Shown here in pieces: positions 10,787 to 24,000 of a stretch of DNA of 64,000 nt. A program made the position numbers and the translations under genes. Under the pieces are notes generated by a model. It saw only the letters and a list, made by a program, of their open reading frames with translations, did no database searches and was not told where the DNA came from. This stretch comes from Linanthus parryae (Eukaryota > Streptophyta > Magnoliopsida > Ericales > Polemoniaceae): the NCBI GenBank assembly GCA_023055425.1, contig JALGPY010000010.1, positions 54,535,665 through 54,599,664 on the forward strand. Direction: 5' to 3'. The stretch's first letter is position 1. Each line of letters starts with the position of its first letter.

Positions 10787-11425
10787 GGGTGCTCTCGGTT
10801 CTTGCCGCCAGAAACAATGGCGGCAGCGTAGGAGATGGTGGCTGGGTTTCCTCTTGTTGTCGAGGGTGGTGGTGATGAGTTATTGGTGGTGGTGATGATG
10901 ATGGTGGTGGTGGAGAAGCTGGTGGCTACAGGTGCAAGGGAGGTGGAGAGCTGCTTAAATACACTAAGGTTACTTGGGGAAGTCATCTTCCCAAGGTCGG
11001 CAAGAAGAGGCGGCGAAGGTAAGGGCGGTGATGACAAAGATTGGCGAAGAAGAAGAAGAAGAAGAAGACCCCTTTACTTGGGGGAAGTGAATCTCAAATA
11101 AATTAAGTTTAATTTGAAATTATTGGGTGTGGGTGAGGTACCAAGTGATTGAGTGATTGAGTGGAGGTGGAGCACTAGTTAGTTGGGTGATTGGGTGTGG
11201 CCAGCTTATCAATTATCGCGGTGGTCGTACCCGCGCTAAAGAAATTAAAACTAAAAATTTTAACGAAACGCTCACGGTTTAACTCGCGAATACTAATCTA
11301 TTATTTTTCTAAAATCTCACACTTATAAAACTAGATAATTTATCCAAATATTACTTTACAAATAAAATTCTTATTAGACTTCTAAAATGACAGTTTTACC
11401 TCTACTAATTAAACGGGGTATTACA
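10333..11425 (-). repeat. 5' LTR of the degenerate gypsy element
   Basis: In minus orientation the LTR begins TGTAATACCCCG at 11425 and ends TTATCA at 10333 (1093 bp). A TATA-like TATTTAAG lies at about 10955-10962. A long AG microsatellite and GC-rich repeats occupy its downstream half. The TGTAATACC start is common among plant chromovirus LTRs. The matching LTR is not in the window, so the ends are inferred. Confidence 0.65.
10711..10783. repeat. (AG)n microsatellite
   Basis: About 73 bases of uninterrupted AG lie inside the gypsy LTR. It creates low-complexity open frames (poly Leu-Ser and Arg-Glu) on both strands that are not genes. Confidence 0.97.
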
Positions 11426-11794
11426 ATAATAATAATACCAGTAGGGGGTAATAGCTGGTGTTTGGTGCATGGATAATTTCAAGAGGGGAATCCCCCCTTA
11501 TTATCTATACCCCCTATATGCCTAAAATATAATCCCACCATGTAGGTGGGATTGAATACTAAAGTCTTAAAACACATAATTATACTGGTGCTAACAAACA
11601 TGTCACATAATCCTCTCTATATAATTAATACTCCCTTAAAATATCAATACACCCTATAATACTGTAGGGCCCCCTGCACCCCCAATTTTCAATCCCGAAA
11701 CCAAACGTGCCCATTATATAGATTTAGACTTTTCGTATTTACCTATCTGGTTCGTGAGTTGAAGATTTTTACTTGTCTGCATGATACTTAATTT
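11426..11794. other. AT-rich intergenic stretch with a possible MITE
   Basis: No gene was seen. The motif TGGTGTTTGGTGCATGG near 11457 and the opposing ACCAAACGTGCCC near 11700 resemble ends of PIF/Harbinger- or hAT-type MITEs. I could not fix the termini or a target duplication. Confidence 0.3.
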
Positions 11795-11803
11795 TATAAA
11801 ATA

Positions 11804-12229
11804 GAGCTTTTGACATAAAACCCCCTCGCAGTTTCACTTTACCGACACTTAGCTACATGCAGTATTGGTTTTACCACTTATCGTCTCTGCAGTTCGTAAA
11901 ATTACGACACTTGAGTCCAAATAGACTAACACCGTTAACTACCGTTAGATAAGTGGGTGGCATTTTAGTATTTTAAGACATAAAAAGGAATATTGTGTTC
12001 TTTTCTCATTTGTTTTTATGTTTTCTTTTTTGTTTTTCTCTCTTCTAATTTATATATATATATTTTTTTCTTCTTCATATTTATTTAATGGAAGTTAACG
12101 GTGTTAGTCCATTTGGACCTAAGTGTCACAATTTTACAAACTGCATAGATGATAAGTGGTAAAACTAATACTGCATGTAGCTAGGTGTCAGTGAGATGAA
12201 ACTGCGAGGGGGTTTTCTGTCAAAAGTTC
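11804..12229. mobile_element. Mutator-like long-TIR MITE
   Basis: The 426-bp element has terminal inverted repeats of about 136 bp (11804-11939 and 12094-12229), starting GAGCTTTTGACA and GAACTTTTGACA. Both sides carry the same 9-bp direct repeat TATAAAATA (11795-11803 and 12230-12238). Long TIRs with a 9-bp duplication are the signature of Mutator-like elements. The AT-rich centre has no coding potential. Confidence 0.88.
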
Positions 12230-12465
12230 TATAAAATATATATACAAGTTATTATTTACCGGGCCGGGTCGACTCGGGCCTGTCTCACTACTACATTCAC
12301 AAGCTCATCCAATTGGGCAAACTTTTTTTGCCAAACTGACCCCTATGGACAAGAGAACTCTTTCCAGGCCCTTATAATGTATGGGTGGGCTGGCCGGGAA
12401 AACGGGCCCATTCACAGCCAACACAAGCATGAAACACCAACAGAGTGTCTTCGTACACGGTGAAA

Positions 12466-13128
12466 CAAAAGACACTTTCAGCACCTATAGTTTCATTGAA
12501 GGACACACTCACCCCTTCTTGGTTTGATAAGGACACCTTTACCCTTTCAGTGTGTTGAACTTCAGAAAACATACACCCATATCGTTACACCGTTAGTCTG
12601 AAATTGGAAGTGTCAGTAAAAATAAATTTTAAGATAAATTTACCCATATGTTATAAAAATTGTAGGAATTCCTCAATAGTATATTAGACTTCTTACATAA
12701 ATATGAGGGTCAAGTTTGTCTCTAAATTTTTTTTCACTGACACTCCCATTTCTAAACTAAGGGCACAAAGTGTAAATTACCCTAAGAAAAATATTAAAAT
12801 CTTGAGAAGAGATACTATTATTTCAAATTTGTCGTACCTACCAGTACTCGAGAGGACTTTGCTCGTTGACTCCTCTGCTACCTCTGCACGCCTGCCACAT
12901 TTCCTCTCTCTAGACTTGTCTCCTTCTTTCTTTCTTTCTTTCTTTCTTTTTCACTCTCTCATTGACTATGGGTTGACTACCTTTTCTTAGGACTCGTCTG
13001 CGTCACAATCACAGAGTGTGAATTACATGAAGTTCGGCGCACTAAAGGGGGTGAAAGTGTCCTTTATCAAACTAGAGGGGTCAAAGTGTCCTTAAATGAA
13101 ACAAAAGAGGGGGTTAAAGTGTCTTTTT
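12466..13128. mobile_element. Second long-inverted-repeat element upstream of RPAC1
   Basis: Sequence at about 12466-12566 reappears inverted at about 13025-13128 with moderate divergence. Shared blocks include AGACACTTT, GTTTGATAA, GGACAC and GAACTTCA. The interior contains a TTTC microsatellite near 12927-12948 and no gene. Target duplications were not found, so the exact ends are uncertain. Its right end lies about 250 bp before the RPAC1 start codon. Confidence 0.7.
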
Positions 13129-13376
13129 ACCCTTTAAAATGGGTAAATTGTGCTATCATGACAAAAATTACCTTTTGTTTTGAAATATGACAAAATTACC
13201 CTTGATTAAGCTCAGGTCTAAAATTAAAAAGAGATACAAAAAATGAAGTAGCAGCAGTAGTTGAGTTTGAGAGAGAACTGAGAAGAAGAGAGGTGAGGAC
13301 TAGCAAGTCGCCGCCGCCGAACTTTCCTTCTTACTCCGTCGCAACTTCAACTTTGAGAGAGAGAGAGAGAGAGATT

Positions 13377-16300
13377 ATGGCGGGAGTTCCTATCTGGGAT
13401 TTACCGGACGTTCCAAAGGGTCAACTTCCTCCGTACCTCGAACAGCAAAGGACCCGCGTCTTCTGTAACGCCGACGCTCCTATTCATGTACTACTCTTCT
13501 CTACCCACTTCTCTGATTTCTCATCAATTATTAAAATAAAAAAAATTACTTTGCCTAGCAAGCCAAGTAATTGCTCATATAATTTGATTTTTTGCAAGGG
13601 TTTTGCTACATGGGTTGCTTTATACTGATTGTGCTAAGTTTCATACATACATACATGCCCTGCAAGCCAAGTAATTTCTCATATAATTTGATGTTTGGAA
13701 GGGTTTTGCTACATGGGTTACTCTCTCCTGCAAATAAATTAACTCTTACCTTCCCAGCTCACTAAAGTTGAATTTCTTCTTTATGGGTTGTGATGGTCTT
13801 TCTTGTTCTGAACTAACTAAATTCGATTTCTTATGTGTTTTTTCTATTTGGGTTGTTGTGTTCTGAAGCCAAGTAACTTTTCACAGAATTTGATAATTAC
13901 AAGGGTTTGTGTGTATATGTATTCCTGCAAACAAATTACTCCCTCCTCCAGATTCTTCAAAAAATTATTCGGGTATTATTTTGGGCCTAACGATTTGGTT
14001 AGCAAAACAAGTCAAGAATTTGTTAAATTTTGGTGGTATTGTAGAGTAAAGTTTATTCTACAATACCACAAAAAATAACAAAATTCTTGCATTTTTTTGC
14101 TAACCAAATCGCTAGGCCCAAATAATACCCAAATCATTTTTTGAAGAAGGACGGAGGAAGTAAGTCTCACCTTCCCAGCTCACTAAAATCGAATTTTTTC
14201 GTAATGGGTTGTGATGGTTTTCCTTGTTCTGAACTAATTAATTCGATTTTTTCAATGTTTTTCTATTTGGGTTTTTTCTGTCTTCCCTCTATGTGACATT
14301 TGGTTTGTGGGTTTATTTGTGTATGTTTTACGCCTGCAAGCTAAGTAGTAAGTAAGATCAGCTTTCCATGTCTCAAAATTCATATTTTGTATGGTTTTGC
14401 TACATGGATTGTTAACTTCCTTGTGCACGGCTTCGTTGTGTGTTTATTCAAAATTTTATGAAGGTTTTGACTTTTGGGTGTTTTTGAATTGAAGACAGAG
14501 AGCATACAGTTCTCTGGTGCTTATGCTTCAAAGGGAGTAGATAATAGCGTAACGTTGGACCAATTCCGGAAGAACTTCAAGGTGGAAGTCATTCGACTTG
14601 ACGCGGATGAAATAGAGTTTGATATGATTGGTATTGATGCTGCGGTGGCTAACGCATTTCGGAGGATCCTCATATCTGAGGTGCAGTAAATTAAAAGACA
14701 GTCTTATTCTTCTTTGTCTTTGTTCGGATTTATTTCTACATTGCTTAGTTGAATAGACGGGTACCTTCTCCATCTTTGCTTTTGTGATTCGTTCAAGTCA
14801 AGAACTCAAGATACTTTTTACTGGGGGTTGAGTGAACTAATTGTTAGTTTCTATCTCATTGCTGTGCTTACCCATCTCAATCTTTTTGGTTATTGCGGCA
14901 TGCATCCATATGGACTTTTGGAATTTTGATATCCAACTATACATTGTAAGGTTATCTTCTATGTGTATTTCAGTAGCTGAGTTGTCTCTGGTTTTGGCTA
15001 TGCATAGTTTCAGTCTCTCAAGTCCTACAATAAAATGGGAATATCTCTATTTTGTGAAGTAGCAAATACGATGGACCTTATGTAATATGAATGAGTGTAT
15101 GGAAGTTTGGGCATTGATTAAACTTTCTCCTGGTGTCTCCAGGTTCCCACTATGGCTATTGAGAAAGTTCTTGTTAAAAACAATACATCGGTGGTTCAAG
15201 ACGAAGTGCTTTCACACCGGTTGGGTCTCATCCCGATCAAGGTCGATCCAAGATTGTTCGATTATATGTCAGGTTATCTTATATTCCTTGTTTATCACCT
15301 CAAGATTGTTTCTAAAAAGATGTTTGGCTATCCTATAATTCTTGGTTAATTTGAGTCCCTTCTTCCACCTTTTCAGAAAATGATGTCCCAAACGAGAAGA
15401 ACACCATTGTTTTCCAGCTCCAGGTAAAGTGCGAGCGAGGTGGTCCGCGTCTTACAGGTATGGCTGATTGTTCAAATGTGTAGTGTCTATAGCTTCAAGT
15501 GCTTTTCTATGTTAATATACTCATAAATTGGTTGCTGATTATTATTGCACTATGGGGACTGCAGTGAAGTCAGATGAGCTGAAATGGTCACCAGAGGGGA
15601 GTCAGTTTGAACTGGCTTCACAAAACTCAAATTCAACATCAAAGAAGAAGACCTATACTTCATTCACTTGCAGCCAAGAATCCTTGCCTGAATTCTCTAA
15701 TGTTCCGATTGCTCCGGCTTATGATAGCATCATTTTAGCTAAGCTTGGTCCAGGCCAGGTACTGTTTTCTTGTAGCTTGTTCTATTTGTCCTTCAAGACT
15801 AGAAAACATCCTTTGGGTGTAAGAACACTTGCCCCTACAATAAATTTGGGGACCTGTTTCTAATTTTTTTTGAGAGATTTCATCTCTAAATTGTGAATAT
15901 ATTTTGTTAAACGTAGGTTGTCAATACTCAATCAAGGATCGCAGATAGTCAATAAGCTAGCATATCTGACTGTGACGAGCGATGAAGTAGGCAGTACTAA
16001 ATGCTTGATTGTCTTTTTTAGGAATTCCAAATTTCATATCAAATGAACTTGAAACTTTGTAATGCCGTTTTTGTTTTCCGTTGTGTGCCCTTTCCTTTAG
16101 GGGTTTGCGGTTAACATCCATTGTTTGCCTCCAATGGTCTCTTATCTTCAACTTAATACCTGAATAACATTTATAATGGGCACAAGTAATAATGTGATGG
16201 TAAAACACATCTGTGTATATAACGAAGGTAGAAGGAACAGTTGAAATTGTCTTGGAGTGTAAGTTGGAGAATAAATGTTACCAACGTGGACACAATTTGT

Positions 16301-19300
16301 TATCTGCTTCATTAAATTTTTGCAAGTAGCATGATAGGAGTCCAGGGCTGCGAACTAGCCGAGCTTCCCGAGAGCCACTCGTGAGCTGGCTCGATCAAAG
16401 ATCAAGCCGGGTGCTAAACGAGCCAAGCTAGAACCTGAATTTAGACTCGTTATGTTAAACGAGCCGAACCTGGATAGGGCAAAGCTTGGCTCGGGAGCTC
16501 TAGAGCTGGCTCGTTTAATACTTGATGATTGAAACATATTTATTTTATAGATATATTACTATGTATGGTTTGTTGTTATCAATTAACAATTAAGTGCTAC
16601 AGTACGTATAATTTTAATTTTATGTTGACTTTGATTAGATCAATGTTAGTAGAGCCGTACAAGAGGAGCTCTGAAGTCTAATGAACTTAGAAGCTCGAGT
16701 TCGAGTTCTCATCCACACATCTCCCAAGCCCAAGCCCAAGCCAAGCCAAGCCCAAGCACTTCAAATTTTGCCAGCCGATCCCGAGCCTGCAATATCCGGA
16801 GAGTCGAGCCCAAGCCAGATGATATTTGGATCACTTGGCTCGTTTACACCCCCTGCACCTAGATTTCTTAAATGTCATTTTTATAGCTCAGAGCTACTTC
16901 AGACAGGATGAGTAAGAAGTAACTTGAAAGACAGAAATGCAGTAACTCATTTCCACTCCTAACATGAGGGTAATAACCAAAAGAACCAAAGAACTAATTA
17001 AACTAATGCCAAACCTCAAGGACTCAGCCCATATACTGAAAAACTGAATGCAACACTTCCCGTGAGATGATGAGCAGCTATGAAGCACCGGAACGCCAAT
17101 CAAGGCTACGTCCCCGTTTCGTCCCCGTCCGGAACGCCGGAGCGGCGCCGGAACGCCCTGGAACGCTCCTGGAACGTCAGCTGGCGTCCCCGGAAAAAAT
17201 GGAGTCCGGAGCTTGACTGGAACGGCGCGGGGACGCGTTCCGTTCTTCCTGAAACGCCTGGGGAACGCCCCCTACCCGACCTTCAACAGATCGACGAAGC
17301 TCTCGCCGGCCTTCCCAACAAGAGGCGACTCTGAGCTCCACCAGATACGCGACGTCAGGCGACTTCGATGGCAGTCGTTCGCTCACCCGCGACGGGTTTA
17401 GCAGCATCAGTAGGTCGATCGAAGAAATAAAGTGAGAAGAGAAATACCTTGGAAGTTTCTAACGGCGGCCATGGCTGTGAGCCTGTGAAAGCAGCGTCTA
17501 AACACTAATGTTAAAAGGAAACCCACTTATCTGGAATATTTTACTATATGACCCCTGCCTTTTATGAATTTTACAAACATGTTCCTCATAAAAGCCCTAA
17601 TGGGCTTATGTAGACAGTATTGTTTGATCTGGGCTTACATAAGTGACTGTCCAAAGAGTGGGCCTTTTTTTTTTAGGAAAAGAGAGTGGGCTTTTTTAAG
17701 TAAGTCATATTTAATGTTACATAACATTATAAAAAATATAAATAAATAAGAAATTTATATTATAAATATAAAAAATTATATTATAAAAATCGCCGTTCCC
17801 CTGGCGTTTCGTCTCCTAAATTTTTGAAAATCGCCGTTCCGGCGTTCCCGTCCCCGTTTCGTCTCGTCCCCGTCCCCGTTTCGGTGCTACGTAGATGAGC
17901 AGGAATCAAGTACCTTTTATATTATCAGCATACCGGGTGGATTTTCCATGATTACAAAGCTCATGAAGCCTCTAAAGCCGTCTCAATTGCTTCCACCTCC
18001 TACCTGAAATCTGAATGACAGCTATTTTGAATTTGAGTATGTCAACTACTACGGAGATATGTGGGGAAGAGACAAAGCATGCCACTTACTATTGTGTTCT
18101 ATCTTCAGAATTTAAACCTTTTGCTGCTCTATCCTTAGCCATCAAGGTTTGTGCCATTATTTTCTTCAGGTTTAATAATATTAGGCTAACTCTGTGCGAA
18201 GAGTTGCTAGTCTAGTTGAATCCTGCAAGGTCCATATGAGGTAGCAAGTGACAACTTGGAGCATGGCTTTAACTTTTAAATATTCAGTGCGCTGCATGGC
18301 CATATCAGACAAACTGTATCAGGACACGGCTAGTTAAGGCACAACTCCTCTTGAACCATTGAAGAATGCAAAAATGCTCTTAACCTTATCTTGGAGCATC
18401 TTTAGACATATTTCTATCCTTTTACGGACTGTTTGGATAATAGAGGATTTGGGGTGATTTTGGATGAAATCTAATGTTTGGATGCATTATAGGGGCTTGG
18501 ATTTGATTTGGAAGAAATCCAACCCCCCCAAATTGTGAATAATTTGAAATTCCAACCGAACGGGTGTCATTTGAAATTCCGTGCTCTGAGTAATGCGGCG
18601 TAAGGCAGGTTTAAAGCTTCTAAAATCAATTTTCCAACTGCAAGTTGTAAAAAAAGTGCTTGTTAGGTGACTCGAATCCTAATCCTCGGCCTCAGTCAGG
18701 CGCGAAACTCTTTCAAATTAACCGTCTGCCACTGAACCAAGACTGTATATGCGTCTCTTTTGACATTGGATTATATTAACAAACGATCAAATCCAAATTC
18801 ATAACTAGACTAATAATACCATCCAAACGGAAAATTTCAAATCGCTCGGCATATAAAATTTCAGAGTTTGAAATTTTGGATTTCAAATCCAAATCCAAAT
18901 TCAAATCATGGTTACCAAACGCAACCTTAGTAAATTTCTTTCATGTTTTGGCCATTATTTATATCAAAAGATTATGACATTTTGAAGACCCTCTCTTCAT
19001 GGCCTTCTATGTCACATTTCTTTTTCTTTCACATTTCATCAACCCTTTCATACCATCAGGCCATCATGGAAGAGAATCAGCTGATTAAAGTTGAATTCTT
19101 ATCACACCGTGGGTTCGGCTGTAATGGTAACGGCCAATTTTAGAGAACCATGCTTTGCAGGCTGTGAGTTAGTAGGATCGTGGTTTCTATGTCAGAAAGG
19201 GTCCTAGGTAGCCTTTTAGATCAATAATTGATATGGCGCTGTCACTTGAAGAGTTCTTGACATACATTCTTTACTAGACCTGCTAACAAGAGTGCTTCTG

Positions 19301-20993
19301 AGTAATTGATCTATCCTTCACTTCCGATAGATCTATTGGGGCTCCTCAATTTAGAAGAAATCCCCAAAATTGGTAGCTAGATTATCTTATGACGCTTATG
19401 GAGTCGTTGTATGATCATCCTTGTCTACTGACACATGGATTGTCCCCTTTTGTGGAATGGTAACTAAACAGAGTCTGCTATACCCGATGGGATTCTTTGT
19501 GACAGGTGTCGGCTCTTTGATTTCGCTTGCAAGGAACTTTTCTCCAGAAACTATTATGAACATATTATTCAAATCCTATTGTTGTTGAAGCTCTAGTAGT
19601 GTTCGCATTTTAGCTAATTCTATGTTATTTTTCCAGGGAATGAAAACATTTACTATCCGAACTGGACTGGACTGGACTAAATTTTCAGGATAGGATTGGA
19701 CTGGATTAGCTGAGCTATAATTAATAATGTGTTTGGTATTGTGCAGTATTAATTCAGTATTAAGGTATAAATAGTCCAATCCAGCTAATACCGTCATGTG
19801 AGAGGGTACTAATTTGGGGTATTAAACACCATCTTTTCACTATTTAGTACTGGTATTAAAATTAGTCCAGAACAACCAAACACAGTATTAACTAATACCT
19901 GGACTATATTTAGTCCAATCCTAGCTAATACCGCTAATACCGAAAAACCAAACGTACCCTTAAGGTAAAGGTAGTCAGGATTCTTTGGATATCCAAATTC
20001 CTCAATCAGAAACTCTAGTGCACCATGTTTAGACATACGGTCCAAATTGCAATTAGCTATTTTATGAGATAAATCAAAATTGCAATATCAGGAAATGACA
20101 TATTTCTAGTAGGGATGCTGGTAAGAATATTCTCATATTCCTCCTTGGCCTGGGCAGTGATGGCGCTTTCCTGTAGAGTATCTGGAAGAGGAAATCCTTT
20201 TCTTTGGACTGATAAACAGATCATGAACATGTTGGGTGGAGACTAGGTTGAGGTGACAATCTGGCTTATGCACCCGGCCCTGCACATGTTTTGGCGCGAC
20301 CCGTTCTTGGACTTGATCCAGTCTGGTTTTGTGGGTCACATATTCAGACGTTGGGTTCGTAGTGTTCATGTTGAGCCTTTGTGCTTTCTTCTGTAATTCT
20401 CTATGGGCTTTTTGAAATTAGTGTATCTCTGCAATTCTGTGGATGTTGGTAGATCTTTGCCGAACCACTTAAATCTGTGTTTTGAGTTTTGTTTATTTTA
20501 TCGATTTTGGTAGCAGAGCAGTGTTTTAGTTCTCCAAGGTTTTAGTCTTGATATAAAAAAACTTAGGTTTCCTGATCAGGTAACAACAAATCAGCTTCTT
20601 GATGGTTAAGGAAGAAAAGGGTTGAATGAAATGAGGAAGGAGTACGTGACGAAAGTTGGTGCATCACATCTGGGGGGTGTAGGCATGCTGCACTAAACTT
20701 AGAGTTAGAATTAGAAACTCACATACTTAGAAAAATCTTAAAGCTATTATATCTATTAGAAACTGAAATGAGTCCTCTAATCATGATTCAGAGCCCCTCC
20801 AAAGCATGCATAACTCTGTACTAGCAGGTGATTCACTTTATGGTCAGTCTCTGTATCTCTCAAAGCGGAGTGTCAGAGTTATTGTCAAGAGCCTCCCTGG
20901 GAGAATGACATGAGCTTTTTGGCGTTCTTTTTGAATTACCCCTTCAGGGTAACTTCATCTCAATATTTCAACAAATAAGTTCCAGCTCTCCTC

Positions 20994-21024
<31 letters not shown>

Positions 21025-24000
21025 ACAAATAAGTTCCAGCAAAAATGCTTATTCTGCTTTTCCTGTGTCATTCTCGCTTATCAAGTGTGTACGCTCTCTC
21101 TTCAAACCTGCCAGAAATGTTGTAGAACTCACATACTAATAGCTTGACTCCCGAGTAAACCAATGGACGAACCACTGTATCACATAACCCAGGTATATCC
21201 AGAGTGTATCAAAGTATCCACACTTGTGAAATAGCTTTAAGTACCGACCCCTATCTATATACTAAAACACAATAGCCTTTTACTGTTCAAAACTAAATTG
21301 GTGGCTAACTATGAGCCGTTAGATCAATTTTGCATCTATGGCTAAAAATCAATCAAATTCTACACCTAAGCTCTAAATGCTCTCTCCCTCTAGGCTGTCT
21401 CTACACATCAGCTCTCTCTCACTCTGATCTCCAAATTAATCAGAATTTTTCATCAAAGTGCCAAAGGCACAGGATATAATCTAGTGTGATGAAAATACTA
21501 AGAGTCTATGCCGAAGCTCCTTTTTGGATTTCCTTGCATCTCCTGTAGCTTGCATGCCGAATCATTTTATGCCCATTTGGGTAAGACCTTGGTCAGTGTT
21601 TCAGACACCTGAAACTTATTAGACTCCTTTGCATACATTGTTACCCAATAGTACAAAAGTTATTAAGCAAGACAGGGTAAGGTAGGTAATCTGTGCAAAT
21701 AGGTTAGACTGGGTATTTTTTGCCTACATCTTTTTTTCCATGTTCTGCACAAGTTGCAGATGGTGGTTATGAATGGGGTCGTGGCCCCACAACATTTGGA
21801 GTTCTACTTACCACCTATAGTTTCTGCATCAGTTTAATAGAGATGCTATGTATTGGCCCCACTAGTGGTAAAAAAATGTCAGTCACCGTTCCTGATAAGC
21901 ACATGGCCTTTACTTGATAAAATTCCTGTGTCGCCGGCTATTCCTATTCTTCTTCTGCTGAGATCAAGAGAACTCGTAAGCAAGGACTGAAGGGTTATAA
22001 GTATTGAGATCTAAAGGCTTGAAGTTCCGCACCCCTGAATTGAAGAAAGAGAAATCCAAGTATCTACTGCTTCCATCTTAAACGCTAACTGGTTTGGCTT
22101 CTGAAAAATTTAATAGTTGGTATCTTGGAAGTTGAGGATGTCCTTATATTCATCGCAACCCCAGGCTTTGTTCAACTTCGACTCAGTTTGAACTTCAATT
22201 TATTTGGAATGTTATTGATGATAAACGTTTTTTATTTCTAGAAAAGAATGCCTCTTGAAAATCTTAGGTGGGTGGTCATTCACCTTATATTCTTCTCTCC
22301 TAAATGGTCTGTCATTTTTCCTTATCATTATGATATCCTCTCTAGGAAATTGATTTGGAAGCACATGCTGTTAAAGGGATGGGTAAAACGCATGCAAAGT
22401 GGTCCCCTGTAGCCACTGCTTGGTACAGGATGCTCCCGGAGGTAATTGAGATTGTTGTCTTGTAGCATTTATCAATTACTTATAACAATCTGCTATTTTT
22501 TTGAGAGAAGGTATCTTTCTTTTAAGAAATTTGTAACATGTGTAGGTTGAATTGTTGCAAGAAGTTGAAGGTGATAGGGCAGATGAGCTAAAAAAGAAGT
22601 GTCAGCCTAACGTATTCGATATTGAAGATTTTGGGAATGGTAAAGTGATAATATTCCTTGTTGGTGTTCTTTTCTGCTCTGTTTCATTCCCTTAGCTCCC
22701 ACTCCGACCAATCTTAGATGGGTTTTTAATGCTTTGGCTTCTAAACAGGTAGGAAGAGAGCTGTTGTGGCTCGTCCACGAGCTTGCACACTGTGCCGGGA
22801 GTGCATCCGAGGAGAAGAGTGGGAGAATACTGTTGCACTTCGTCGTGTCAAAGATCATTTCATCTGTAAGTTATCTTTCTCTGACTTAATATATAGAGCT
22901 GTTAATTCGATCCAAGCAACTCTATCTTTCAGGAAGTGGTACCATTTCATTTCACTCTGCATTTTTGGTATGAATGAGAAATTAGTTGGTGACATTTTTT
23001 TGCCTGCATTAGTTGCTAAATCCCCAAAGGGGTATCATTATCCGACTAGATTTCATAAGCAGCTGAAGAAATATCTCTGAGGTCATCAATTTTGTATCTT
23101 TTGGGCTTATATAGGCTATCAAGTATATCTCTTTGCCTAGGAAAAGTTCGAAAGCCTTGACTTTTTAGATTAAATAGAATAATTAACTCGATACTTGTCA
23201 TTTTTATCCTTCTGGGTCTCGTTTGGGTAGCGGATATGGTAAGGCCGGATATGACTTATGCTGGGATATGAATGCTCTGGGACATAGCAGGATATAGTAC
23301 CTGAAAATTTAAGATTTTCGCGGTTCAGCCGGGGATCCTGGTGATATAATTGGTTACATCATCTGCCACATTGATAGTGGTTAACTGTTCATAGTGTCTT
23401 CAAGTGCAACAAGAGGACCACGATTCATCTTTATTTTATTGCTGAAGGTATCTGCTCCTGAAATCATGTTACTTAAACTTGACGGTTTCTTCAGTGGTAA
23501 CCGATGTGATTCAAATTGCTAATCATAGGACAGCAGAATAGGTGACTAGTTTCGCGAATTGTATGAAGGATTGCATCTGTTTAAGCGTGCTATTTATCAT
23601 TTGAATCTTTATTCAAATTCCCGCATCCTCATTTTAGGATCTTTCCCTTGCCCCCACTTTTTCATATTTTATAGGACAAATGACAATAAAACTTACATGC
23701 AGTTTGACACTTGTGACACTAAACCTCCAGCACTTCCGATTTCATAGAAACCCCCCCTGCACTTTTCAACTTGAGACAAATAGCCTCCAACCTTTAAGAG
23801 GGTTAGATTAAATTTACAAAAATTACTGTAATACCCATCACGAGATACATGACCAAATTACATCAAACAATTTTCTCTTATTTTGTCTTCTATGAGTGCA
23901 ATGTTTAGTTTCCTCCTAATTGTGTCAATGCATCCTATCATTCATAGGCAACATTCGCCCTCATTATACTTCTCATTTATGCTCACTTGTTCTTTTTTCG

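Larger units (their letters stand above)
8555..11425 (-). mobile_element. Degenerate chromovirus-like Ty3/gypsy element, 5' part
   Basis: Reading leftward from 11425 there is an LTR (11425-10333), a leader and shortened gag, a zinc-knuckle remnant, a protease, and the first part of reverse transcriptase. The intact copia element then interrupts it. Protease before reverse transcriptase with motifs such as VLLVKKKDGSWRFCVDYRGLN identifies Ty3/gypsy, and the zinc-knuckle surroundings resemble plant chromoviruses. The 3' half and second LTR lie left of the window. Several frameshifts and a gag deletion show it is dead. Confidence 0.85.

Noticed and set aside
10371..11037. Frames with long Leu-Ser or Arg-Glu repeats
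   Set aside because: They are translations of the AG microsatellite in an LTR.
12703..12990. 95-codon frame between the two inverted repeats
   Set aside because: It has a low-complexity Ser/Phe-rich end from the TTTC repeat and no recognisable domain.
18655..18740. tRNA-like or SINE A/B-box sequence (GACTCGAATCCTAATCC)
   Set aside because: The B-box resemblance is partial. No cloverleaf or A-box at the right distance was found.
22766..23080. Frame running past exon 8 of RPAC1
   Set aside because: It reads through a good donor site (GTAAGT at 22866). The correct continuation is exon 9 at 26516.
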